Below, piece after piece: positions 1 to 12,349 of a stretch of DNA of 64,000 nt (positions are counted from its first letter, which is position 1; the number at the start of each line of letters is the position of its first letter). This stretch comes from Flaccisagitta enflata. Its lineage: Eukaryota; Chaetognatha; Sagittoidea; Aphragmophora. The stretch lies in the NCBI GenBank assembly GCA_965153355.1, contig OZ231128.1, forward strand, positions 41,044,001 to 41,108,000. The letters run 5' to 3'. Under the pieces are notes generated by a model. It saw only the letters and a list, made by a program, of their open reading frames with translations, searched no databases and had not been told where the DNA came from. The translations under genes and the position numbers were made by a program.

Positions 1-260
1 TCTGAAAGGCCTGATTTGGGTCTGAGGGGTCTAATTTGGGTCTGGGAAGCCTGATTTGGGGTCTGAGGCCTGATTTGGGTCTGAGAGGCCAAAATTGGGG
101 TCTGAAAAGCCTGATCTGGAGTCTGGGGGGCCTGATTTAGGGTCTGAGAGGCCTTATTTGAGGCTTGGGGGAGGGGGGGACGTACGTACGGAAAACGGAA
201 AACGGAGAAAATTGCCCTATGTGGAATCATACGTCATCGGCCCCTCCGGGGCCGCTGCCC
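1..260. repeat. Truncated GGGCAGCGG-family element with internal ~20-bp minisatellite
   Basis: The first 170 bases are imperfect copies of a unit of about 20 bp resembling GGCCTGATTTGGGTCTGAGA. They are followed by a G-run, a gacgtacgtacgg stretch and an end that reads GGGGCCGCTGCCC. This matches the right ends of elements at 32330-33132 and 57066-57588. The left end is outside the window. Confidence 0.7.
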
Positions 261-299
261 AAAAAGAATATATAACTTTGTGGATGTGTGACTGTAAGA

Positions 300-590
300 G
301 GGGCAGCGGTCCCGAAGAGCCGGATCACCTATGCTTGGTAAGTTGGGAGGCTCTAGGCTTGGATTTCAGTCCCAATGCTAAGACTTTAGCCTCCAGGCTT
401 AGAATCGAGCCTTCAGGCTAGGATTCAAGCGAAAATACTGGGATTTGAGGCTGGGGTGAGTTCTATGGCTGGAATTTGAACCTCAAGGCTGTGATTTGAG
501 CCGCAATTTTGCCGTGAATTGGGCATTAAAGCTTGGATTTACATTCAAGACTGGGATTCGGTCCTTGAGACTGGGGCTTAGTTCTCATGA
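300..590. repeat. Degenerate minisatellite of GGCTAGGATTT-type units
   Basis: Irregular copies of a unit of about 22 bp built on ggctaggatttgggcct occur here. The same unit makes up 48300-48650 and, in reverse, 59700-59820 and 62400-62510. No coding signal is seen. Confidence 0.6.
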
Positions 591-676
591 TTGAGCTACC
601 CTTTGCCCTGCTTTGCTGGGAAGGAAGCTTGGAAAAAGAAATAGTATGAGAAGAGAAAAAGAACCACGAATCACAC

Positions 677-678
<2 letters not shown>

Positions 679-761
<83 letters not shown>

Positions 762-905
762 CTTTTCGCACTTTTGGACTCGTGGGTTCTGAAAATTCAA
801 ACAGATGGATGGACTGAGGGAAGGACGTATGGACGGACACATGGACGGACCCATTGACGGACGCATAGACAGACGGGCAAATGGATGAACGGACAGACAA
901 AACTC
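679..905. repeat. (CA)n microsatellite followed by GGAC-type tetranucleotide repeat
   Basis: A pure (CA)n tract of about 80 bp ends near 758. It is followed by irregular ggacggac/ggatggat tetranucleotides at 800-900. Such tetranucleotide tracts accompany the dispersed GTCGCGTG family elsewhere in the window. Confidence 0.9.
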
Positions 906-927
906 CTTGTGTTGTCGATGTCAAAAG

Positions 928-1560
928 AATGGAAGGAAGCGAGATTTTTTTTAATTTTTTATTTTTTCAAAAAACGTCAATAACTTTTGTTTAAGGTACA
1001 AATTCGTATCAATTTCTTCGCTGTATTACTTGTAATAACATATATAACAACTAGAAAAAGCCAGATCTTGGTCAAAAAGAAGTTGAATTTTGACCCCCAA
1101 TGAATGGCAAGCGTTTTACAAGCTTGCTTGCTGTCTTAATGATAATCATTAAATCGCAAAAAATTAAAAAATACAAATTGAGTGCCAATTGCCCAAACAT
1201 TTAGCAAAGGGGAGGGAGAAAAAAACCATCTCCATCCAACACTTGAGTCAATCTGAAGTCTCTATCTCCTATCGATTTGAGACTTTTCCAACTGAACCAT
1301 TAAGGGCGGGACTTTGTATACCTTTGCCAACACGATATTTGCGTAATTGAGTCTCCCACTTTTTAGTGTAGCCCAAATGTCAACTTTTAGTCATACTTCA
1401 GTGAACCTAACCCAAAGAAGTTCTTAGTAATTACGCAGAATTTATCATTCAACTATTCATTTCAGTGGTGAAAATCGTTTAATTTCCTTTTGTTAATTTC
1501 GATCAGTTCAACTACCTTGTACTTTTCGAACTAATTTCCATCTATTTGGCTATTCCTTCC
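928..1560. other. AT-rich non-coding sequence
   Basis: No ORF, exon-like segment or repeat structure recognised. It is probably part of the LIM-gene intron that starts at 1905. Confidence 0.5.
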
Positions 1561-1632
1561 GTCATGAAATAACTTTCTCTATCACCGTACTCTCCCCGCG
1601 ACCCACACCATCCGACCCCAAAATCCAATCAA

Positions 1633-1767
1633 ACAAGGCCGGATACACGGCAATCCAGTCGCGGACGGTTTGGCAGGGGCGGTGCGAAAACCGCTCGGAA
1701 TTCAAAAACGTGACGGACCGACGGACCGACACGGCAAGGTGTAAAGTCGCGTGTCCGCGACTAAACA
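1633..1767 (-). repeat. GTCGCGTG-family repeat copy
   Basis: It begins with acaaggccggatacacggc, carries agtcgcg plus ggcaggggc, then gacggaccgacggaccgac, and ends in agtcgcgtgtccgcgactaa. This is the order seen in the better copy at 45181-45386. It is inserted in the presumed LIM-gene intron. Confidence 0.75.
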
Positions 1768-1905
1768 GACGAACCACATCACCTTTTCTCACTCGATTAG
1801 GATCCTTTTGACGAGTTTGGTTCACCCGGGGAAGGAAAGGGGAGAGTTAATTGCGTTCTTGTCGCCCAAATTCTGTTTTCCCCCCGCTTCTTTTTTGTAA
1901 CTCAC

Positions 1906-2483
1906 CCAAGTGACTCATGTCAACGGATCGATTGACTCTTCGTGCCTGAGATTCCCCGTTGTTCAATCCGTTCGCCGTTCCATTCGCCGTTGATGATCCG
2001 TTTTTTTGAATGCTGAGTTTGTCCAAATCGCTCGATAGACATCCGGCCCCGACACCGTAACCGTAGCCGGAAGGACCGAAATTCTTTCCATAGCAGGTTT
2101 TACAGAAAAGTTCTGAAAACGAGTTTTCGAGAGGTTGGTTGAGCATCGAAGAATTAAGAGATCGGTAGAATATTACGTAAGCGAGTGAGAATGTTGATAG
2201 AGCTAGGGTCAACGAACTCTTGCATAAAAACGTTTGACGGACAAACTGACTGACAAGACTTTTTAAGCCCATACGCAAGCGAACAACAAACTAGCGACAG
2301 CTAAATGTAAAGCAATCAATTCCACTTACTCTCATCATGCTCTTGGACATTCCCCGGCTGGAGTAGTTTGTTGCAGTCCTCGGCGGAGCATTTGAAACAC
2401 AGTTTATGCCACGACTTGCTTAAAGAGATAACTTCTTCGGCCGCGTACACCGATTTTGTACAGCGTGGACACACGCCAGGCAT
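1906..2483 (-). CDS. CSRP/MLP-type LIM-domain protein, first two coding exons (partial)
   Basis: Exon 1 is 2330-2483 (ATG at 2483) and exon 2 is 1906-2112, joined in frame across a 217-bp GT-AG intron. The product starts MPGVCPRC and forms one LIM domain with zinc ligands C5, C8, H26, C29 / C32, C37, C55, C58. [13 protein letters not shown] glycine-rich tail follows, typical of cysteine-rich/muscle LIM proteins, which act as adaptors at actin filaments and in muscle nuclei. The second zinc loop is C-x4-C where the family normally has C-x2-C. A good donor (G|gtgagt) ends exon 2 at 1906, so the gene probably continues past the left edge, perhaps to a second LIM domain. If that donor is not used, the frame stops at 1847, giving 139 residues. 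Family assignment is firm; the exact orthologue is not. Confidence 0.82.
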
Positions 2484-2701
2484 AGCGGATATCTTTTAGT
2501 AAGTAATTGTTTATGGTAGTTTTGAGTGTTGGTCCACGGCAAATGTCTTCTTTCGACGCAAGATATCAAAGCGCAGCAATCACAAGACCTTCAGTCTCTC
2601 CTTTGCCTTGTGGCAACGGGAAAATAACCAGAACGCGAAAAAAATCGAAATGAAAGAATGAACGAGGAAAAATGACTCTTAAGACTTGATCTGACGAAGC
2701 G

Positions 2702-2773
<72 letters not shown>

Positions 2774-3153
2774 ATGTTCAAGAAAGAGAATGTAAGAGAA
2801 TGTAAGAGAATGAAAGAGAGAGAATGAAAGAATGAAAGAGAGAAAATGAGAATGAAAGAGAGAATGAGAATGAAAGAGAGAATGAAATTGAGAGAATGAT
2901 AATGAGAGAATGAGAATGGGAAAGAGAGAGAATGAGAATGAAAGAGAGAATGAGAAAGAGAGAGAATAAGAAAGAAAGAGAGAGAATAAGAATGAAAGAG
3001 AATCAGAATGAAAGAGAGAGAATGAGAATGGAAGAGAGAGAATGAAAGAGAGAGAATGAGAATGAAAGAGAATGAAAGAGAGAGAATGAGAATGAAAGAG
3101 AAAGAATGAGAATGAAAGAGAGAATGAAAGAAAGAGAATGAAAGAAAGAGAAT

Positions 3154-3195
<42 letters not shown>
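2702..3195. repeat. (GA)n microsatellite and GA-rich imperfect minisatellite
   Basis: Pure (GA)n runs to about 2767. Then irregular gaatgaaagagag-type units continue to 3194. Long ORFs through it are only repeat translations (Ser/Leu or Arg/Glu). Confidence 0.9.
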
Positions 3196-3822
3196 GAAAT
3201 AAATTGCAAGGAAGGAAAAAAGAGTGGAAGGGGGGAGGGGAGTGAAGAAATCGAGAAAGGCAGAAAACTCTTTGAGAACTATCTCTCAATAAGACTTAAT
3301 TGAGCGAACGAGCCACTTAAACTATTTCCGGTGGGCCTGGTGATAATACAAATTGATTTTAAGACAAGTGCTATGGGTGGTCAGGGGCAGTGATGAGAAG
3401 CTATTTCGACCAAAGGGCGGGGGCAGTGCTAAAAAACCCTGCTTGCAAAGGCTAAAGAAATTGCCATGATCGGACCAACAGACCATCGACCCAGAATTGC
3501 ATGTGAAGGCTATCTTGCATTTTTGAATATTAATTTTATTTTCTTCTTAAAGTAACAAATTGCTGGAAAACCACATCGACCAGAAAATCTTTCATTCCTT
3601 TGATTCGATTTTACTTTCTTTGATCTTTTATAAATCACACTTGGTGTTTTGAAACGACAAAAGATTTATTTTCATTTCACAATTGTAATTTGTACTTTTA
3701 AAAACCACAATTGTTTTTACTTTTGATCTACGGCAAGGTCATCAAGCGTATAAGGGACAGCATTGGGAATAAAAAGACTTCCAGAATTTTACCACTGAGA
3801 AAAGAAAAGCAAGTGGCACGCG
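3196..3822. other. AT-rich intergenic sequence
   Basis: Contains a decayed trace of the dispersed repeat vocabulary (ggtggtcaggggcagtgatgag near 3375). No gene recognised. Confidence 0.4.
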
Positions 3823-3830
3823 TCATCACA

Positions 3831-4401
3831 CAGTGGGCCTTAATTAGATATGGGTTCAAAAAAATCCTCAGCAGTTGTGACTTGTATAAATAGGTATAAT
3901 TTATAGTAAAGAATTGATATTGACTTTTAAAAAAAAATTTCCCTTGAAAGTTTTCGCAAAAATCACTAAAATATGTCCATTTTCTTATATATTTATACAT
4001 AGATCTCAATGATCCATCAATTTTGAAATTCTGATTCCAGTTTCATATTCCTGGTAAAATTTCCAATCATTTGATAGGTCACACTATATACTTTTATGTA
4101 AAAATAAAATTTTCGTATTTTAGGCCACCGTTGCATTTTTGTAACGTGACAAAAAATGAAAATTTTATTTTAAATAATATAGTGTGACCTATGAAATTTT
4201 ACAAAATATAATCTTGAATCAGAATTTCAAATTGATAGATCATGAGATCTATCAAAAATATGAAAACACATTTTAGTGATTTTTAAAACTTTCAAGAAAT
4301 TTTTAAAGTCAATATCGATTTGTCACTATAAAATGTACCTATTTATACTAGTCACTACTGCTGAGGATTTTTTTGGACCCATATCCAATTAAGGCCCACT
4401 G
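3831..4401. mobile_element. Foldback MITE with CAGTGGGCC termini
   Basis: The two halves of this 571-bp segment are inverted copies of each other over nearly the full length. The ends read CAGTGGGCCTTAATT and its complement, and the centre lies near 4125. Flanking octamers TCATCACA and TGATCACC agree at 6 of 8 positions, which would fit a decayed 8-bp hAT-type target duplication. No coding capacity. Superfamily is inference. Confidence 0.75.
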
Positions 4402-4409
4402 TGATCACC

Positions 4410-6945
4410 AGAAAAATCGAAACACCAACCAACACGGGTCAACAGACCAGGGGTGTATAAAATTGAGTCGCTTTTGATTTTTTTTCCCTGCCTTCAATTT
4501 TCTTCCTCGCGACGTGTCGTAACCCATTATGAAATCTGATTTTCTTCCCCATAAAGCAATGAAACAATGAAAAACAAAATTAGGCGGAAAATACAGAAGC
4601 ATAAGAAATATGAAATCCATGTATCTATTCAAGCTTGTGCAATGAAATTTTAACTGTATTAAGGTATTGATACCCTTCAGTTAAGATTTCATCACACTAG
4701 CTCAACTAGAAGTTTGGTTTACATGTTTTTTATACTTCCGTATTTTTCCGCCTAATTTTGTAAGAGGTGTTAGGTTTATATAAATTGTGTTATACTAATT
4801 AATCGGTTTTAATGATAAGGTGCTGCAAAAAGTTATATTTGCCCCAAATTTTCTTTTTTCATCCATTGATTTCCATCCCCTGCCGGGGGGGGGGAAGCGG
4901 GGAAAACTCAATTATATCCAAGCCTACAACAGACACAATGAGACAAATACCTGTCTAGGACAGTAAGACAAAGAAAGACAAGGAGCAATTTACTACAACT
5001 GAGTTACACTGCGAACCACAAAAAAGGAAACAGCTGTTCTATAAGATATTTCCCATGAAAAAAATGACTTATTAATACTTTTTTTGTGAGAAATGGAAAG
5101 AGTGTCATCAAATAAAGCCAATGTCACAAATCCCACGTATTTTCATTGATTATTTTAGGTTTTACAGTAAAAAGAAGATATGGTGTCAGAATCTGTGTTT
5201 GAACTGTGACTTCTTCAAAAAAAATATGATAAGGAGACTTTTTTTTATTTGATTTTTATCATTTTCAGTACAGGAAATCAATCAAAATCATAGACCATTT
5301 GAAAGATATTAAATAGAGCTTTCAATTGCCGCCAATCTCAAATTTTTAGCTCAATTCGTTTAGACACAGTGAAGGAAAGACTGAAGAGTATGGATTTTTA
5401 AGTTTGAAAGGGTGTGTTACCAAAATGTACTTATTTAACTTCAAACAAATGTCATTTCCAGACGAGCAAAGCTAGGAGGCTGGGATTGGTCTAGAATGAA
5501 AGATCTTTTGAAAATCTTTGAAACGGTCACTGATTTTGTTTACTTTCTTCCATTCAAACATGTATATCATATGAGGGGAAAATGATCCGTCATTTTTAAA
5601 ATTTGTGTGATGAAAAAATTTTTTCTTCTATCATTTACAAAAGGTTCAAATCAAATGAAATCCTGTTAAAATCTATGACATTGTGAGAGCCCTGCAAAAA
5701 ATCTGTCATTTGAGCTGTTTCTGGAGTTACTAGCTCAATTCAGTTAGAAATTACAACAGTTTTAGTAAAATTTGTTCTCCATAAACTATGAAAGAAAATC
5801 TAATGTTTTCCCACTTCGGTTTTGATACATTTGTCTTCATTTTAATATAAAATCCAAACGAATTGATCAAATTTGATGGGACTGGTGGCAAATTGTTCAT
5901 TTTTTGAAGCTCTTTAAAATGCTCATGAATAACAATTAGATTTGTTGAATTTAAACCATGTAAAACTAGAATGAAAGTTGTTTCCTTTTTTATGAGTCGC
6001 ACTGTAAAATGAAAAGGATTCACCATTCCTGGTGTCCGAGTCTCCCACATCGGATGAATTACCGACGAACATGCTATCGTAGAAAAGTCGAAATGAAGAA
6101 AAGGAAAAAGAAAATAAGAAAAATAATTCAAAAACAACAAACCAAGAGAAGTGGTGACCTCAGAAAATTTTGGGTCCGATCTTACCCATGATGCCAAGTT
6201 GCTCGAGCTGTAAAGCTAATCATGATCAAAAGCGAGCAGGCGCAGAACTTGATGAAAAAGGCTTATCAATAAATTGGACAGGAGCAACACAAAAGAAGCA
6301 GGACCGACTGCAACTCAGCACGACTTAATGACGTCATCAAAACCATTGGCGCAGTTTCCTTATCAGCGCACAGAACTTCTGTCAGAAGGCCATCGCTATT
6401 CAGCAAGGGGGAAAATCTTACCTGATTCGACCTTTCTTCTCCATTTGGCGATGTAAACAAACCTGATTTCGTCGTAGGCCCATTTCTATCTATACCGTGA
6501 TCGGTAAACTCATAACGCCAAACTTTTGCTAGTATCTATCTCTTCCCTCTGATATAACAAGCTAACTGCTGTTTGGCGTATCTGCGGCCGAATTTGCTAT
6601 ACATCGCTGACTAGCTAACTGATTGCAAACGTAAGTTGTATCTGTGCTAACTCAGGCTTTGCTCGACTTTGAAAAAGACAAAGGGAAACCATAAGATTGA
6701 CTATATGCAAATGAGGCTTTTGTTACTCATTTCCTAGCTTTGATGTCCTTTTTGCATGAAACCAAACTGTAGACTACCCTCACAACTTGTGTACCAAAAT
6801 GTAATTAATACAAATTACAAGCACCAGGTCATTCAAAGTAACATAATGATGATCGTTTGTCTAAAAACGATCTAATATGATTCAAAACCAGATACTTAGT
6901 AAAATAAAACATTCAAGGAAGAAAAACAATTTAAACTATTAAAAA
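4410..6945. other. AT-rich intergenic sequence, no gene recognised
   Basis: Only short ORFs without family signatures. Fragments such as aagctctttaaaatgctca (near 5908) recur at 7900, 8110 and 58085, so the region probably contains decayed transposon sequence. Confidence 0.4.
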
Positions 6946-6949
6946 TTAC

Positions 6950-7092
6950 CTAAAAACCTGATATGTGAAACAAGGTTGAATACATGGCACCCCAGTCGCG
7001 GCCTCGGCAGTAATGCTATAATCACTTGCAGTTAAAAGAAGTGAGGGAGCGACCAACATGACAAAGTGTTGTCGCGTGACCGTGACTAAAAC
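6950..7092 (-). repeat. Degenerate GTCGCGTG-family copy
   Basis: Has acaaggttgaatacatggcaccc followed by cagtcgcgg, and ends gtcgcgtgaccgtgactaaaa. It lacks the (GGAC)n block. It abuts the TA-flanked element that starts at 7098. Confidence 0.55.
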
Positions 7093-7097
7093 AACTA

Positions 7098-8363
7098 CAG
7101 ACGAGACCATAATAAGAGCGGAGGAGGGACCCAATTATTACATGCCCCCCCTACAGCTCACATGGTTCATTCAATTTCCTCATTTGCAGTGGCGGTTGTC
7201 ACCTTAGGTGGATACAATTGGCGCCACCGTGGCAATTTTTCAATTACCACCTTTAACCCCCCAACGGACGGATTTTGTATCAAAATTTGAGAAAAAAAAA
7301 TTCAATTTTTTGGGCTTTAGAGGTGGTTGGAAGGGGTTTACCATCTTGGTCAAAAATATCGTCTCAGTAAAACAATACAGTTATTTATTGCCATTATGTT
7401 TTGTAATAAATTCAATTTTTCTATAGAAATGTTTAGTCTAGGCTTTCTTGGTACTAAATATCATTTGTAATCATTTTGGTAGACATAGATGAAGGATTTT
7501 TGAACCATTTTTAGTCGCGTGCACGCGACTCAATAACCCACTGTCCGTCTGTCGGTCTGTCTGTCGGTCGGTCCGTCCGTCCGTCCGTCCGTCCGTAACG
7601 CTTAGCTTTTTTTCGATGTTTTACGCCATTTTAAGTCATTTTAAGTGATTTTAAGTTACTCAAAGTTAAATTAAGTCAATTTTCATTTAGTCTCTTAGTC
7701 TTTTGGTCTTTTAGTCTTTTGGTCTAATAGTCTTAACAACCGCACGCGACTGTAAAGGGTTGTCCTTGTTTACACCAAGTCCTTCAATTTTTATAACATT
7801 TTTTTTCTTACCACTTTCAAACCAAGGTACATTCATTTTTGAATAAAATCTTAACAGTTTGAGATAAAAAAATCTGCTTGGCGGCATTAGGCAGATTTTA
7901 TGAAGCTCTTTCTAATGGTCACTAATTTTTATATGATTTTATCATGATAAGCCTCAAAAAAGTGAAAAAAGACAGGTCAACATTTTTCCCCTTATTTTTT
8001 TGCATATTTGCTGTTTTTGTTTAAGTGAACTTTTTTACTCTTTTGACTCTAAAATCTAAACGAATTGAGCTACTGAATTCTGCTTGGTGGCATTTTGAAG
8101 ATTTTTTCAAGCTCTTTCCAATGGTCACTGATTTCATTATGATTTTTTAAGTAGTTTTATCACAAATTAGCCCTAAAGGTAAGACGATATTTTTGACCAA
8201 GATGGTAGAGTGGAAATTGAAAAATCGTTATGGTGGCGCCATTTCTATCCACCTAAGGTGTCAACCGCCACTGCAATTGAGGAAATTGATTGAACCATTT
8301 GAGCTGTAGGGGGGGCATGTAACATCTAGGGTCCCTCCTCCGCTCTTATTAGGGTCCCGTCTG
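7098..8363. mobile_element. TA-flanked long-TIR element (Tc1/mariner-type MITE)
   Basis: The element starts CAGACGAGACC and ends with the complement of CAGACGGGACC, each flanked by TA (7096-7097, 8364-8365). The inverted arms match for about 170 bp, including ACATGCCCCCCCTACAGCTC and GTGGCGGTTG, and similarity continues to about 270 bp. There is no transposase ORF. Another repeat is inserted in the middle (7513-7772). TA duplication plus TIRs indicate a Tc1/mariner-type mobilisation. Confidence 0.85.
7513..7772 (+). repeat. GTCGCGTG-family repeat with palindromic end, nested
   Basis: It opens with the perfect 18-bp palindrome AGTCGCGTGCACGCGACT. Then come (GTCC)n, an internal array with a period of about 10 bp (ttttaagtca / tcttttagtc), and the other end cgcacgcgactgtaaaggg...ccttgtt. 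It lies inside the 7098-8363 element. Confidence 0.85.
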
Positions 8364-8364
8364 T

Positions 8365-8583
8365 ATTCAACGGAAACTCGTCCAAATTCTCCCATTCGTA
8401 GATGACTTCCTCCTCACCTTCTTCTTCATGGTTCTCTGTTCTCAAATTCCGAGAAAGCCTAAATCGCTTGCTGCAAAATTTCGCTTGTCGTTGTCGGGAA
8501 ATTCAATCCAAGCTTGTTAACTTCTGTCAAAGCGTCTTCGTATCGGAGATTTGTCAGTAAACGCTCGGCACTTCTCACCCTGG
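8365..8583 (-). CDS. Candidate orphan exon(s), unrecognised
   Basis: Two minus-strand frames look protein-like. One, after an AG at about 8577, reads RSAERLLTNLRYEDALTEVNK and ends at a stop at 8459; it resembles a TPR/MIT-like helix pair. The other (8365-8488) contains RTENHEEEGEEEVIYEWENL and runs directly into the TA-flanked element at 8363. The two frames conflict, so at most one is coding, or this is a decayed exon. No family was recognised. Confidence 0.25.
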
Positions 8584-8733
8584 TCCCTGTCACGTGGACA
8601 TTCAATTTTGTTTTCATTGTAGAACAAATGAGGCCAGATTCACGGCACCACAGACATGGACGGTTGGGCTGGGGCAAAAATGCAAAAAACGCTTGCAAAT
8701 CAGAAATGTTAGAGGAACTGACAGACGAATGAA

Positions 8734-8801
<68 letters not shown>

Positions 8802-8846
8802 GCGTGTGCGTTTGCGCGTGTGCGCGTGTGCGTGCGTGCGTCAGTT

Positions 8847-8912
<66 letters not shown>
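8734..8912. repeat. Mirror-paired (TG)n ... (AC)n microsatellite
   Basis: About 62 bp of (TG)n is followed by gcgtgtgcg variants and then about 65 bp of (AC)n. The two blocks are complementary and could form a hairpin. Confidence 0.95.
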
Positions 8913-8916
<4 letters not shown>

Positions 8917-8926
8917 TTTTTTCATT

Positions 8927-9435
8927 CTATAAGCACGCACCTTTTTTGGCTGAGGCTGAGCGTGCTTAGCAAAATTCTATTGAGGCTTAAATGTGCTTAA
9001 GTGCGTGCTTATCACATGTTAGTGTACAATTGTCTTATTTAGTATAAAATATTGTTTAGAATATAGTTTAGAAAGGAATACAGAAAATAATATATTTAGT
9101 ATAAAAAAAAATTTCATGAAAATTTCTATATCAAAATCCTGAATATATTGAAGGTTGGGCCTAATCATAGGTATTTTTACACAATGAAACATTAAAATGA
9201 AAACCCACTGAAATCATTTTAAAGTTCTAATCATTAAAATAATTATTGATTTTTAAAAAATTCTAACAATAAATAAAGAAATCTTTTTATCAACAATTTA
9301 ATAAAATCGTAACCCTTTTCACCAAATTTTTTTCTCAATGGAAATTCTCAGCCTGGAGCGTGCTTAGCCTAGTGCTTAGATTTTTCAAATATTTCCGGCT
9401 GGGCGTGCTTATAAACTTGGTGCTTATACACGGTG
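8927..9435. repeat. Element with TATAAGCACGC inverted ends
   Basis: The left end is ctataagcacgcacc followed by gctgagcgtgcttagc. The right end is ggcgtgcttataaacttgg followed by tgcttatacacgg. The ends are inverted relative to each other and the word gctta is repeated inside both. The interior is AT-rich. It resembles in layout the ATAAGAAC elements at 62950-63352 and 45440-45575. Confidence 0.6.
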
Positions 9436-10025
9436 AACAAGCTCAAGTGGGGAAAAGTAAAAGCTGAGCATTACAAAACTACCTCAGTCTGACATTTTAT
9501 CTTTGTGATAATGTAAAGAATTACCTAACGTTTTATATGAGCAAAAGTGAATGTCAGGAGTTCAAATACTTTAGGAGTTACACTAAAATCAATAAAAATC
9601 CAAAAATAAAAGTCTTTTTTGAAACTTGTTTTTTCACTCATTCATCCTCAAATTGTCTATAAAGGACCCAAAACTGTGATCTTGGTTTCAAAATGAAACA
9701 CCCTAAATGTTTTTCAGTTTCTTTATCCAATTTCATACTGCCATGGCATTCCCATGTTTGAAACGATCATTTGATTGAGATCAAAAATTTTTTGTGGATG
9801 GAGAGAAATCTTCACAATTTTGGTCGCACCTTTTCAACTGCTTTGATTTCTGGTTTCTTACAAACCAAAGCAAAAGAAACAAACATCAGGCAGTTCCCCA
9901 CTAGGAACAACTTTTATATTTTGAATATCATGAGTAGTTTGAGAGGAATTAGCTTTTACTTTCCCCCACTTGAGGTTGTTCACCCTGTAAAATGAAAAAG
10001 TGTATTTACACACGCACAAGCGAAT
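9436..10025. other. AT-rich intergenic sequence
   Basis: No gene recognised. The short + strand ORF at 9771-9995 has no recognisable features. Confidence 0.4.

Positions 10026-10069
<44 letters not shown>
10026..10069. repeat. (AC)n microsatellite
   Basis: Pure AC dinucleotide run of about 42 bp. Confidence 0.95.
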
Positions 10070-10072
<3 letters not shown>

Positions 10073-10354
10073 CAAACACAATCACAAAAACACACGCACA
10101 CTGCCACTAACAGGCACAGGCAGACAATCAAAATAGGAATAGAGACAAAAGAACAAATCTGGACAGAATACGAAAGCCAACCTGTCAATCTCATGGCTAC
10201 ATGAAGCATGCAAATGACGGCAACGTCTAAAATGAGCGCTGAGGGCGAAACCGAAATCGTAATCAGCGGAATCCGTTTGACGCTATATCAAAGTGCAAAT
10301 GAAAATGAAGTTAGACTACTTAATTTGTTTTAGGTGACTTTAATAAATTTTCAA

Positions 10355-10627
10355 CTAGGTACCGGATTTCCTTTTTTTTTTTGGTTCAAACATGGCAGCA
10401 TTCAGAAGAAAGAGAAACATGTTTTTAGAGGCCGTGATATATCTGCCGTATGACCTGAATTGTCTGTCTTTTTCTGGACAAATTGCCTCGTCCCAAATGC
10501 TCGCACGCGATCTTCCGAATTGATGATCGTTACAAGCGTCGATGATGCGTTGATCCTTTGCCGCCGTCGCTAAATTGTCTCTCTTCACCACACAAAAGGG
10601 ACAAGGGTAGTGACTTGACGCGCGACT
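10355..10627 (-). CDS. Candidate orphan exon with CPFC motif, unrecognised
   Basis: An open minus-strand frame follows an AG acceptor-like site (gggctcag) at about 10628. It contains YPCPFCVVKRDN, then a charged stretch with RIIDACNDHQFGRSR and EAICPEKDRQF, and stops at 10355. The Cys pair plus later Cys/His residues hint at a zinc-binding fold. No start codon lies in the frame, so it would be an internal or terminal exon. I do not recognise the family. It lies downstream of RPGRIP1L on the same strand and could belong to the same unknown gene as 8365-8583, which is inference. Confidence 0.3.
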   Translation of the reverse strand, partial: SRASSHYPCPFCVVKRDNLATAAKDQRIIDACNDHQFGRSRASIWDEAICPEKDRQFRSYGRYITASKNMFLFLLNAAMFEPKKKRKSGT

Positions 10628-10784
10628 GAGCCCAAATTGCTCTGAAAGGGAGTGTTGTTAGGGCAAGCTAAATATTGATATAAGCCTCTCTTAACAACAT
10701 CGGATTCACAACAAATAAGCAATCAAGACTTTCTATACAAATCAGTGGTCATGCCTTTCTACATTTGTTGATCAAAAAAAAAAA

Positions 10785-10815
10785 AAGTCGAAGTCAGTCT
10801 TCGACTTTTTTAAAC
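10785..10815. other. Short perfect hairpin flanked by A and T runs
   Basis: aaaaaagtcgaag, loop tcagt, cttcgactttttt: a 13-bp inverted repeat. It may be a trace of a transposon tip. No function is claimed. Confidence 0.6.
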
Positions 10816-11201
10816 ATTCGAGAGAAAGGTATCGACTATAGAGACACCTGAGCGTAACTTTTTAAAATTCATATGGCGGCGTAAGGCTTTTTGCCTACCT
10901 TTCCAGCCGTCCAGCAGGTTCTGCGAACGATTGTGCGTCCTTGGTATTATATCCTACGCGGAAGGCTACCTCTCACAATTGAACACTCGATAGTTTTCCG
11001 TTGATCAAATTAAGCTTTTTATTTTTCTATCGGGGAAACGTTTTCTGACACGGAGCAGCGAGTTTAGATCGCTATGCGACTGCAGTTTCACGATTTCGAA
11101 TCAGGTCTCTTTGTCTCGGTTGCAGATGATAAGATGAAAAAAGTGAAAAACAAACATATGAAATGAAAAAAGATGAGAGAAGTGATGAAAGAAGTAAACG
11201 A

Positions 11202-12349
<1,148 letters not shown>

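Noticed and set aside
1562-1825. 87-residue ORF near the LIM gene
   Set aside because: Its body (RGHATLHLA...) is a translated GTCGCGTG repeat; the same peptide occurs at 54484-54666.
2591-3289. 232-residue Ser/Leu/Phe-rich ORF
   Set aside because: It is the translation of a GA/CT-rich minisatellite; the same holds for ORFs at 11088-11507, 21252-21941, 37402-38203 and 61686-62072.
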